Below are positions 6,295 through 13,543 of a stretch of 28,508 bases of DNA, one piece after another. How positions within the stretch are numbered: position 1 is the stretch's first letter; each line of letters opens with the position of its first letter. Position numbers and translations under genes: made by a program. Source of the DNA: Bacillota bacterium (GTDB taxonomy: Bacteria > Bacillota > Clostridia > Oscillospirales > Ethanoligenentaceae); assembly GCA_023391835.1 (NCBI GenBank), contig JAEWAE010000060.1, positions 1 through 28,508 on the forward strand, given 5' to 3'. The notes under the pieces were generated by a model. That model was not told the origin of the DNA. It saw only the letters and a list, made by a program, of their open reading frames with translations, and ran no database searches.

Positions 6295-8430
6295 ATGGCA
6301 GAACATCACGAGGTCCGCATGGGCATCGATGTCGGCGGCACTTACACCAAGTGCGTTGCGATCGATAACCAGACCCACGAAATCATCGGGAAAAGTGAAG
6401 TGAAAACCACCCATGACGACAAGGCCGGCGTGGCCGCGGGTGTGGTGCAGTCTTTCCAGAACTGCATGCAGGAAAACCACATCACCCCGGATGAAGTCGT
6501 CTTCGTGGCACACTCCACCACCCAGGCCACCAATGCCTTCATCGAAGGCGACGTGGCTAAAGTCGGCGTCATCGGCGTGGCCGGCGGCGGCCTGGAAGGG
6601 CTGCTCGCCAAACCGCAGCTGGCGCTCAAAGACATCATTCTCGATGAAAAAGTCGGGCGGAAAATCACCGTCTATAACGAATTCATCCGTAAAAAGAACC
6701 TGAACGAGCAGACGATCGGCGAAGCGGTCGACCGCCTGGTGCAGAAAGGCGCTCAGGTTATCGTCGCTTCCATGGCTTTCGGCGTCGACAACATGGAACC
6801 GGAGCAGCTCATCCACGATATCGCGGAGCAAAAGGGGCTGCCGGTGTCGATGGCTTCCGACATCACCAAGCTTTACGGCCTGACCCGCCGCACCCGCACG
6901 GCCGCCATCAACGCTTCCATCCTGCCCAAGATGATGGCCACCGCCAACGCCACCGAGCAGTCGGTGAAAGGGGCCGGCGTCAAAGTGCCGCTGATGATCA
7001 TGCGCGGCGACGGCGGAGTCATGGAAATCAGCGAAATGCGCAAGCGTCCGATCCTGACGGCGCTTTCCGGCCCGGCGGCTTCGGTCATGGGCTCGCTGAT
7101 GTATCTGCGCGCCTCCAACGCCATTTACTTTGAGGTCGGCGGTACCACCACCAACATCGGCGTCATCAAAAACGGCCGTCCCGGCGTGGATTATGCCAAG
7201 ATCGGCGGCCATGACACCTTCATCAACTCCCTGGACGTGCGCATTCTCGGCTGCGCCGGCGGTTCCATGGTGCGCATCAACGATCATGAGGTGGTGGATG
7301 TAGGCCCCCGCTCGGCCCATATCGCCGGGTGTGAATACGCCTGCTTCACACCGGAAGAAGAAATCGTCGACCCCCAGATCGAAATGCTCAGCCCGAAGCA
7401 GGGCGATCCTTCCGACTATGTGGCCATTCGTCTCAAAAACGGCAAGCGCATCTGCTTCACCAACACCGACGCGGCCAACGTCCTGGGTCTGGTGGATGAG
7501 AAATACTTTGCCCACGGCAACGCCAACGCAGCCCGCAAGTGCATGCAGCCCGTAGCCGACAAGCTGGGCTTTTCGGTGGAGGACCTGGCCACCCAGATTC
7601 TTGAGAAGGATTATGAGAAAGTCAGCGCCTGCATCAATGCGCTGGCCGACAAATATAAGCTCGACCACGACTCGATGAAACTGGTTGGCTGCGGCGGCGG
7701 CGCGGCCTCGCTGGTGCCTTTCTGCGCCAAAAAGATGGGCCTGCAGTACAGCATCCCCGAGAATGCCGAGGTCATTTCTTCCATCGGCGTGGCGCTGGCC
7801 ATGGTGCGCGACGTGGTCGAGCGCATCATCCCAAGCCCGACCCAGGACGACATCCGCGAGTTGAAAAAAGAGGCCACCGACGCCGCCATCAGCTCCGGCG
7901 CGGCGCCCGACAGCGTGGAAGTGCATATCGAAATCGACAACCAGACGGGCAAGGTCACGGCCATCGCCACCGGCTCGACCGAGGTCAAGACCACCGATCT
8001 GCTTAAAGAATGCACCGACACCGAGGCGGAAAGCCTTGCAGTGGAAGACTTCGGCGGCAAGGTGTGCGAAATCAAGCTCACCGACAAGACCGACCATTTC
8101 TTCGTCTTCCAGGGCGCGTGCGGCGACAAGCATCCGCTGCGCATCGTCGACAAAAAGGGCTTCATCAAAGTGCAGTGTTCCGACGGCCACGCCGAGACGG
8201 TCAAAGTCAAGGATTATAAGGAAGCCGTCGAGCATTTGTGGAAAGACATGGCCGTTTTTAAGACCGACACCGTGCTGCGCCCGGATTATTTCATATGCGC
8301 GGGCCCGCGGGTCTGCGACTACTCGGCCGTGGATCTGGAGCAGGTGCTCCTGCTGATGGATCTGGATATTGCGGACCGTGACCCAGAGGAGGACGTGATC
8401 GTCGTCGGCGCCGTCAACGACGTGCAGTGA
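6295..8430 (+). CDS. HyuA-like hydantoinase/oxoprolinase-family ATPase, without HyuB
   Basis: A 711-residue protein of the hydantoinase A/5-oxoprolinase/acetone carboxylase beta family (ASKHA fold). The N-terminal nucleotide motif GIDVGGTYTK (about 10-19), the HSTTQATNAF segment, RGDGGVMEISEM and LSGPAASVMG (about 238-262), a second phosphate motif FEVGGTTTNIG (about 279-289) and the adenosine-type motif VGCGGGAAS (about 464-472) are all visible. Family members use ATP to open cyclic amides or to activate a ketone, usually with a HyuB partner; none is encoded in this window. The usual DMGGTSTD motif carries E280 and N287 instead of its two aspartates, so the substrate or chemistry may differ. 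AGGAGG (6282-6287) lies 7 nt before the ATG. It is the first gene after the terminator and 31 bp before the HExxH gene. Confidence 0.85.
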   Translation: MAEHHEVRMGIDVGGTYTKCVAIDNQTHEIIGKSEVKTTHDDKAGVAAGVVQSFQNCMQENHITPDEVVFVAHSTTQATNAFIEGDVAKVGVIGVAGGGLEGLLAKPQLALKDIILDEKVGRKITVYNEFIRKKNLNEQTIGEAVDRLVQKGAQVIVASMAFGVDNMEPEQLIHDIAEQKGLPVSMASDITKLYGLTRRTRTAAINASILPKMMATANATEQSVKGAGVKVPLMIMRGDGGVMEISEMRKRPILTALSGPAASVMGSLMYLRASNAIYFEVGGTTTNIGVIKNGRPGVDYAKIGGHDTFINSLDVRILGCAGGSMVRINDHEVVDVGPRSAHIAGCEYACFTPEEEIVDPQIEMLSPKQGDPSDYVAIRLKNGKRICFTNTDAANVLGLVDEKYFAHGNANAARKCMQPVADKLGFSVEDLATQILEKDYEKVSACINALADKYKLDHDSMKLVGCGGGAASLVPFCAKKMGLQYSIPENAEVISSIGVALAMVRDVVERIIPSPTQDDIRELKKEATDAAISSGAAPDSVEVHIEIDNQTGKVTAIATGSTEVKTTDLLKECTDTEAESLAVEDFGGKVCEIKLTDKTDHFFVFQGACGDKHPLRIVDKKGFIKVQCSDGHAETVKVKDYKEAVEHLWKDMAVFKTDTVLRPDYFICAGPRVCDYSAVDLEQVLLLMDLDIADRDPEEDVIVVGAVNDVQ

Positions 8431-8461
8431 CGGCCTCCCGGCGGGAAAGAGGGGCGTTTTG

Positions 8462-9343
8462 ATGAATTCAAGTTCCAAAATCAAGGCCGCGCTCAAGCCC
8501 ATTGCGGACGGGCTGCTTGGCAAGCAGAGCCCCTACCGCGTGCCGCAGAAGCAGTATGCCGTGCGGCCGGTCGGCCGGATCGTCGCGGATCTCTGCCGGA
8601 TTCCCGACCGGGAATGGGGCCGGTACGCCTTTTCCCGCGAGCCGCTCAACCGCCGCTTTACCGACGCGCAGCGCATGGAGCTGACCGACCGCGCCATCGC
8701 CTGCGGCCGGGAATACGCCGCGCGCTGCATGCGGGAATACGGCGTGCGGGACTCTGAAGTGATGGCCACCCGCATGGGAATGCAGGTGGATTTCCCCCAC
8801 ATGCCCCAGAACACCGATCGGGTGCTGTTTGCCGAGTTTAAGACGCCCAACCATATCCACGTCTATATGGATGCCGTGGAAAAGGCCGAGGTCCTGCGCG
8901 GCGAGCCGGGCGTCAGCCATACGCTGACCAATTATCTTTACATCCCCAAGCTCCTCATCGCCCATGAGCTGTTCCACTGCGTGGAGGAGCGTTACGCCAA
9001 GGAAATATGGACCCAGACCTATCGGGTGGAGCTTTGGGCCCCCAAATTCTTACACAACCGTTCCCGGGTGGGGGTCCTCGGCGAAATTGCCGCCATGGCC
9101 TTCGCCAAGGAGCTCAACCAGTTGCCCTATTCCCCCTACGTCATGGACGCCTTTTTGGTGTACGGCTATTCGCCCATGGCTGCCAGCGGTCTTTATGAAG
9201 AAATGATGACGTTGGCGGGGCGGACCCCCGATGAGCCGGACGGAGCAGAGGGCGCGGCTGGCAATCACCCCGGCGGCCGGGCGGCGGATTCCACCTCCCT
9301 GCCCGATCATCCCGTCGGCGATGGAAAGGAAGATTCTTTATGA
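8462..9343 (+). CDS. Unrecognised protein with HExxH (zincin-like) motif
   Basis: I do not recognise this 293-residue family. It is soluble and has no signal peptide. Residues 164-178 read LLIAHELFHCVEERY, with H168-E169-x-x-H172 as in zincin metallopeptidases. The helix LGEIAAMAFAKEL, with E208, lies 36 residues later and could give a third zinc ligand. A histidine-rich strand (HIHVY, 131-135) precedes the motif. Residues from about 255 on are a Gly/Asp/Pro-rich tail without clear structure. The ATG at 8462 is preceded by GAAAGAGG; a TTG immediately upstream is in frame but less likely. Its stop overlaps the next start (ATGA), so it is translationally coupled to the YiaK-like gene and probably works on the same substrate. 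It may be an active metallohydrolase or a folding or maturation factor; this is inference. Confidence 0.75.
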   Translation: MNSSSKIKAALKPIADGLLGKQSPYRVPQKQYAVRPVGRIVADLCRIPDREWGRYAFSREPLNRRFTDAQRMELTDRAIACGREYAARCMREYGVRDSEVMATRMGMQVDFPHMPQNTDRVLFAEFKTPNHIHVYMDAVEKAEVLRGEPGVSHTLTNYLYIPKLLIAHELFHCVEERYAKEIWTQTYRVELWAPKFLHNRSRVGVLGEIAAMAFAKELNQLPYSPYVMDAFLVYGYSPMAASGLYEEMMTLAGRTPDEPDGAEGAAGNHPGGRAADSTSLPDHPVGDGKEDSL

Positions 9344-10428
9344 GTATGCGTGTCCCTTATGAAACCGTGAAGGAAACCATCCGGCAGGCATTCCGCAACC
9401 TGGGCCTGAGCGAGGCGCAGGCGGAAGAGTGCGCCAAGATCCATGCCGACAGCAGTCTGGACGGCGTGGAAAGCCACGGGCTCAACCGGGTCCCCCGCTT
9501 TGTCGAGTATGTGCAGCGGGGCTGGGTGGATATTCACGCAAAACCCGAGCTGGTGGGTGCCAAAGGCGCCGTGGAAAATTACGACGGCCATCTGGGCATC
9601 GGTGTGCTCAACGCCCGCTTCTGCATGGACCGGGCCGTGGCACTGGCCAAAGAGCACGGCATCGGCTGCGTCGCGCTGCGCAACACCACACACTGGATGC
9701 GCGGCGGCTCCTATGCCTGGCAGGCCGCCGAGGCCGGTTTCATCGGCATCAGCTGGACCAACACCGAGAGCTGCATGCCCATGTGGGGCTCGAAGGAACC
9801 CGGCGTGGGCAACAACCCGTTCTGCGTGGCCATTCCCCGCAAGGACGGCCCCATTGTGCTCGATATGGCCATGAGTCAGTATGCCTACGGCAAGCTGGGC
9901 GTCTATCGTCTGGCCGGCAAACAGCTGCCCTACGCTGGCGGCTTCGACGAGGACGGCAACCTGACCACCGACCCCGGTGCCATCGAAAAGAGCCGCCGCA
10001 TCCTGCCCACCGGCTACTGGAAGGGCTCGAGCATGGCCATCGTGCTGGATCTGGCCGCGGCCGTCATGTCAAACGGCAAAACCGGCACTGATATGGACAG
10101 AGAGGCCCGCGGCAGCTGTACCGGCTGCTGCCAGATTTTCATCGCCTACGACCCCTATCTTTTCGGCGACGAAGAGGAAATTCAGCAAAAGCTCAACGCG
10201 CGTGTCGCTCTGGCGGACGCAACGGAGCCCGATCATGCGGGCGGTCAGGTGACCTGCCCGGGTGAAAACATGGCACACACCCGTGCCCGCAATCTCAAAG
10301 AGGGCGTCGTGGTGGATGAGACGGTCTGGAAACAGGTGCAGGATCTGGCCGCCGGCAAAATGCAGACCAAAGACATCGCCAGTCTCGATTCCGGCATCAA
10401 AGCGGATGGGGCGGCAAACGGGAGGTAA
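9340..10428 (+). CDS. yiaK: YiaK-type 2,3-diketo-L-gulonate reductase (Ldh2 family)
   Basis: A 362-residue NAD(P)H-dependent dehydrogenase of the malate/L-lactate (type 2) family. It matches E. coli YiaK (3-dehydro-L-gulonate 2-dehydrogenase) closely as I recall that sequence: ESHGLNR with catalytic H46, NTTHWMRGGSYAWQAAE, GISWTNTES, YRLAGKQLP, and a long shared block around RRILPTGYWKGSSM. YiaK reduces the C2 carbonyl of 2,3-diketo-L-gulonate. The protein is about 30 residues longer than YiaK, mainly at the C-terminus. The ATG at 9340 overlaps the stop of the HExxH gene and has AAGGAAG 7 nt upstream. A second in-frame ATG (9346) would put the histidine at position 44, as in E. coli, but its spacing is worse. 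A zinc dehydrogenase follows 5 bp later. Confidence 0.85.
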   Translation: MSMRVPYETVKETIRQAFRNLGLSEAQAEECAKIHADSSLDGVESHGLNRVPRFVEYVQRGWVDIHAKPELVGAKGAVENYDGHLGIGVLNARFCMDRAVALAKEHGIGCVALRNTTHWMRGGSYAWQAAEAGFIGISWTNTESCMPMWGSKEPGVGNNPFCVAIPRKDGPIVLDMAMSQYAYGKLGVYRLAGKQLPYAGGFDEDGNLTTDPGAIEKSRRILPTGYWKGSSMAIVLDLAAAVMSNGKTGTDMDREARGSCTGCCQIFIAYDPYLFGDEEEIQQKLNARVALADATEPDHAGGQVTCPGENMAHTRARNLKEGVVVDETVWKQVQDLAAGKMQTKDIASLDSGIKADGAANGR

Positions 10429-10433
10429 TCATC

Positions 10434-11450
10434 TTGAAGGTTATGAAGGTTCTGGAGCCGGGTAAACTGGTTTGCGAAGAGGAACCGGTGCCGAAACTTC
10501 AAAACGATACGGATGTGCTCATCCGCGTGAAAGCGGCGGGCATCTGCGGCAGCGACATCGCCATTTACCGGGGCACCAGCCCCGTGGCCACCTACCCCCG
10601 CGTCATCGGCCACGAGTTTGCGGGCGAAGTGGTGGAGACGGGCGCCGGCTGCCGGCGTATCCGGTCGGGCGACCATGTGACGGTCAACCCCGTCATCAGT
10701 TGCGGCACCTGCCGGGTCTGCCGCAAGGGCCGCGGGAACGTATGCGCCCATCTGCGCGTCATCGGCGTCCATGAGGACGGCGGCTACCGCGAATTCGTGC
10801 GCGTGCCCGAATCAAACTGCTTCGCGGTGGAAAAATCCCTCCCCTGGGAACGGGCGGCCCTTATCGAGCCTTACACCGTGGCGGCCCAGGTGGCCCAGCG
10901 GGGGGACGTCGAGGCGGGCGACCGGGTGCTTATTCTGGGCGCCGGTCAGATCGCGCTGACTGTGCTGCAGGTGTGCAAGCTGCTGGGCGCCTATTGCATC
11001 GTCACCGACCTGGTGGACGAACGGCTGGAAAAGGCCCGCTCCTTCGGGGCGGACAAAACCATCAATACCTCTCGGGAGGATATCCATGAAGCCGTGGCCT
11101 CCGTGACCGAGGGCATCGGGGCCGACATCGCCGTGGATGCCGCCTGCGTGGGTGTGACTCTTAAGCAGGCGGTGGAATGCGTACGCCCGGCCGGCGTCGT
11201 GGTGACCATGGGCTTCGCCGACCGGCCGGTGCCGGCCACCGAGCTGCAGATCACCAAAAACGAGTTGGAAATTCGCGGCAGCCGCCTCAACTGCAACCAG
11301 TTCCCCCGGGTGATCGACTGGGTGCAGAGCGGCAAGCTTGACCCCACCCGCATCGTCACCGATCACATCCCCTTCACCGACGTGCTGCACGGCATCGAAA
11401 AGATCAAGCAGGACCCGGAGCACACGATGAAAGTCGTGCTCACGTTCTGA
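10434..11450 (+). CDS. Zinc-dependent alcohol dehydrogenase (MDR; LgoD/Tdh-like), copy 1
   Basis: A 338-residue medium-chain dehydrogenase. Catalytic zinc ligands are C38 (ICGSD) and H60-E61 (GHEF), with E145 also conserved. Structural zinc cysteines are C90, C93, C96 and C104. NAD binds at GAGQIA (169-174). The closest recognisable types are L-threonine, sorbitol and L-galactonate 5-dehydrogenases, which oxidise a secondary hydroxyl. The start is TTG at 10434 with GGGAGG 8 nt upstream; an ATG three codons later would have a 17-nt gap. It begins 5 bp after the YiaK-like gene and precedes the YiaL-like gene by 59 bp. Together with YiaK it suggests stepwise oxidation and reduction of a polyhydroxy acid; the exact substrate cannot be told. 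Confidence 0.87.
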   Translation: MKVMKVLEPGKLVCEEEPVPKLQNDTDVLIRVKAAGICGSDIAIYRGTSPVATYPRVIGHEFAGEVVETGAGCRRIRSGDHVTVNPVISCGTCRVCRKGRGNVCAHLRVIGVHEDGGYREFVRVPESNCFAVEKSLPWERAALIEPYTVAAQVAQRGDVEAGDRVLILGAGQIALTVLQVCKLLGAYCIVTDLVDERLEKARSFGADKTINTSREDIHEAVASVTEGIGADIAVDAACVGVTLKQAVECVRPAGVVVTMGFADRPVPATELQITKNELEIRGSRLNCNQFPRVIDWVQSGKLDPTRIVTDHIPFTDVLHGIEKIKQDPEHTMKVVLTF

Positions 11451-11509
11451 CTTTTCGCCCCGCACATATGTAACAAACTATCACCGATTGCAGAAGGAGT
11501 GTCACTCAT

Positions 11510-11962
11510 ATGATCAGTTCTTCGATTCAACTGGCTGAAAAATACGACTATCTGGATGGAAAATTTCGCAAGGCTTACAAATGGCTGCGGGAAACCGACC
11601 TTGCCCGCACGCCCGCCGGCAGTTACCCCATCGACGGCGACACCGTGGTGGCCAGCGTCCAGGAATACGACACCACTCCGGCCGCGCAGAATGTGTTTGA
11701 GACCCATGACGCGCATTTCGATATCCAGTATGTGATTTCCGGCAAGGAATATTTCGGCGTGTGCCCGCGCAAGGGCCTCAGGCTCAAGGAGGACATGCCC
11801 GCCCGGGATATGAAGACCTATGAGGAGCCCACCCGCAGCAGCACGGTGCTGCTGGAAGCCGGCGATCTCATTATCGTCCCGCCGGAAGATGCCCACAAGC
11901 CCCGCTGCGCCGTCGACGCGCCGGAATTTGTGCGCAAAGTCGTGGTGAAAGTCCGCGTCTGA
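11510..11962 (+). CDS. yiaL: YiaL/YhcH/YjgK family (DUF386) cupin-like protein
   Basis: A 150-residue single-domain beta-barrel protein of the YhcH/YjgK/YiaL family. The signature ETHDAHFDIQYVISGKE sits in the middle, and PPEDAHKP with a basic-hydrophobic C-terminal strand (FVRKVVVKV) is at the end. These hold the metal-binding His and Glu residues of the family. The biochemical role is not firmly settled; members occur in operons for sugar acids (yiaKLMNOPQRS) and sialic acid and are proposed to be isomerases or epimerases. Finding it beside a YiaK homologue repeats the E. coli yiaK-yiaL pairing, though here a dehydrogenase gene lies between the two. AAGGAG stands 10 nt before the ATG. Confidence 0.87.
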   Translation: MISSSIQLAEKYDYLDGKFRKAYKWLRETDLARTPAGSYPIDGDTVVASVQEYDTTPAAQNVFETHDAHFDIQYVISGKEYFGVCPRKGLRLKEDMPARDMKTYEEPTRSSTVLLEAGDLIIVPPEDAHKPRCAVDAPEFVRKVVVKVRV

Positions 11963-12009
11963 CCCATCGCATTCATTTGCCGTCTTTTCGGAAAGGATCG
12001 TCGGAATTC

Positions 12010-13032
12010 ATGAAAGCCATTAAACTCGCCAAGCCCTGGGATGTCGCCTGCGTCGAGCAGGAAAAGCCGACCCCCGGCCCCGGGCAGGCGCTGATCCGTG
12101 TCATCGCGGCCGGCATCTGCGGCAGCGACATCGCGGCCTATCGGGGCGTTAACAATCTGGTCAGCTATCCCCGGGTCATCGGCCACGAACTGGCCGGCAT
12201 CGTCGAATCCATCCCGACCGACAACAAGCGGGGTATCCGCGTGGGCGACCGCGTGGTGGTGGACCCGTATCTTTACTGCGGTCACTGCTACCCCTGCCGC
12301 ATCGGCCGCACCAACTGCTGCACCGACCTGAAGGTGCTCGGCGTACATGTGGACGGCGGCATGGCCGAATATTTCTGCCACCCCGCCGATATGCTGATCC
12401 CCGTGCCCAAGGGCATGTCGTGGGAACTGGCGGCCATGGCCGAGCCGCTCACCATCAGCCTGCACGGCATCCACCGCGGCGGGCTCAAGACCGGCGAGAC
12501 CTGCGCCATCATCGGCGCCGGCCCCATCGGGCTGGTGGCCGCACTGGTGGCCAAAGCCTACGGCGCTCACCCCATTCTGATCGATCTGGTGGAAAAGCGG
12601 CTGGAATTTGCCAAATCTCTCGGCGTGGAATATGTCGTCAATTCGGGCAAAGAGGATGCCGCTGCCCGCGTGAAAGAAATCACCGGCGGTGACATGGCAC
12701 AGCTTGTGATGGAATGCTCCGGTGCCAACGGCGCCATCCGTTCCACCCTCGACCTCGCCTCCTATGCCGGCCGCATCACGTTCACCGGCTGGCCCAAGAA
12801 AGAAACCAGCCTGCCCACCGACCTTTTCACCAAAAAGGAGCTGGATCTGCGCGGTGCGCGCACCAGCGCCGGGGAATTCGACGAAGCCCTGGAACTGATG
12901 GCCGCCAAGCGGGTGGATATGATGCAGATTCTCACCAAGACCGTGCCGATGGACGAAGCGGCCCCCACCCTCGTCGACATCGAGAAAAACCCCGGCGACT
13001 ATATGAAAGTCGTCGTGCGCGTGGATCAATAA
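12010..13032 (+). CDS. Zinc-dependent alcohol dehydrogenase (MDR; LgoD-like), copy 2
   Basis: A 340-residue medium-chain dehydrogenase paralogous to copy 1. It has catalytic zinc C37 (ICGSD) and H59-E60 (GHEL), structural zinc cysteines C90, C93, C96 and C104 (with an extra C103), and NAD motif GAGPIG. The length and overall plan resemble E. coli LgoD (L-galactonate 5-dehydrogenase), including RTNCC and a GVH-DGG segment; the true substrate is unknown. I use ATG at 12010, with GAAAGGA 12 nt upstream; an upstream start at 11977 would add 11 unconserved residues. It is the last gene of the cluster and is followed 72 bp later by a strong hairpin (13105-13147). Confidence 0.85.
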   Translation: MKAIKLAKPWDVACVEQEKPTPGPGQALIRVIAAGICGSDIAAYRGVNNLVSYPRVIGHELAGIVESIPTDNKRGIRVGDRVVVDPYLYCGHCYPCRIGRTNCCTDLKVLGVHVDGGMAEYFCHPADMLIPVPKGMSWELAAMAEPLTISLHGIHRGGLKTGETCAIIGAGPIGLVAALVAKAYGAHPILIDLVEKRLEFAKSLGVEYVVNSGKEDAAARVKEITGGDMAQLVMECSGANGAIRSTLDLASYAGRITFTGWPKKETSLPTDLFTKKELDLRGARTSAGEFDEALELMAAKRVDMMQILTKTVPMDEAAPTLVDIEKNPGDYMKVVVRVDQ

Positions 13033-13104
13033 GCCGGCAAGCGATTGCCCTTTACAGCCGTTCCGAGGTGCACAAAATTAATCCGGTTTCATTTTGCAGC
13101 ACCT

Positions 13105-13147
13105 GCGAAAAGCCCTTACAGGCGTCCCGCCTGTAAGGGCTTTTCGC
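13105..13147. terminator. Perfect 20-bp hairpin, probable bidirectional terminator and dispersed repeat
   Basis: The arm at 13105-13124 (GCGAAAAGCCCTTACAGGCG) is exactly reverse-complementary to 13128-13147, with a 3-nt loop TCC. The AAAA and TTTT tracts inside the arm would give a U-tract in either direction. It follows the last gene of the catabolic cluster by 72 bp. Such perfect long stems are also typical of dispersed palindromic repeats. Confidence 0.75.
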
Positions 13148-13200
13148 GCTTTCCCAGACGGATCTGGAACAGCAGGGCCCGCCGCAAAAAAACGCACCTT

Positions 13201-13302
13201 TATACGTTTGGGCGGCAGGCCGGTCTGGAGCGGGCCGAAAGACAGTTCCTCCCGCACCGTGCCGCAAAAGAGCTGCGAGTCCGTATTTTGAAACACAACC
13301 CC
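13201..13302 (-). pseudogene. Remnant of an ABC transporter ATP-binding protein (ECF/Cbi type)
   Basis: Thirty-four codons on the minus strand read as the Q-loop region of an energy-coupling ABC ATPase: VVFQN, then QLF, then TVREELSFGPLQTGLP. This corresponds to the familiar VFQNP-x-x-QLF ... TV-x-E-x-x-FGP-x-x-x-GL pattern of EcfA/CbiO proteins. No Walker A is encoded upstream in this frame, and the frame continues downstream into the 20-bp hairpin with unrelated residues and no signature motif or Walker B. So it is a short fragment left by deletion or insertion, not a working gene. The Q-loop identification is by eye. Confidence 0.65.
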
Positions 13303-13332
13303 ACCCGCCGGTGGTGGTAGGCGCGCGCCGTC

Positions 13333-13344
13333 TTGCCTGTAAAG
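13333..13344. repeat. Short repeat related to the 13105-13147 hairpin arm
   Basis: GCCTGTAAAGGC here differs by one base from GCCTGTAAGGGC in the hairpin arm (13129-13140), which is itself inverted at 13111-13122. Three copies therefore bracket the ABC ATPase remnant. Confidence 0.5.
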
Positions 13345-13358
13345 GCATTTCCCTTTAT

Positions 13359-13399
13359 ATGGAAATACCCATAAAGGGGAGTCCCCTTCATGGGTATTT
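13359..13399. repeat. Long near-perfect hairpin (19-bp arms)
   Basis: 13359-13377 pairs with 13381-13399 around the loop AGT, with one A/C mismatch. The stem carries GGAAATACCCAT and AAGGGG. No T-run follows on either strand, so a dispersed palindromic repeat is more likely than a terminator. Confidence 0.7.
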
Positions 13400-13543
13400 C
13401 CACAGACCGATTGCAGCGATCTAACTATTCGGCATCAAGCAGCGGGCCTTCACGACCCGTATTGTCTATATAATAGCATTTTCAGCGGGTAAAACCAAAG
13501 TCTTACCGATGGTGTCGGCGCACGGCTGTGGGGCTGGCATATG

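Larger units (their letters stand above)
13033..13543. other. 511-bp non-coding island with palindromes and a gene remnant
   Basis: No intact gene is supported here. The island holds a perfect 20-bp hairpin (13105-13147), a minus-strand ABC ATPase remnant (13201-13302), a short copy of the same TGTAA-type repeat (13333-13344), a second long hairpin (13359-13399), and a more AT-rich stretch near 13460 with TATAAT on the plus strand but no good -35. Short open frames across it on both strands follow the palindromes and look accidental. Confidence 0.6.

Noticed and set aside
6280..8523. 747-codon open frame on the minus strand
   Set aside because: It mirrors the HyuA-like gene, which has clear motifs and a strong ribosome site; the mirror frame has neither.
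13052..13348. Possible 98-codon small protein on the minus strand
   Set aside because: It runs through the perfect hairpin and is in a different frame from the ABC ATPase remnant; it has no ribosome site.
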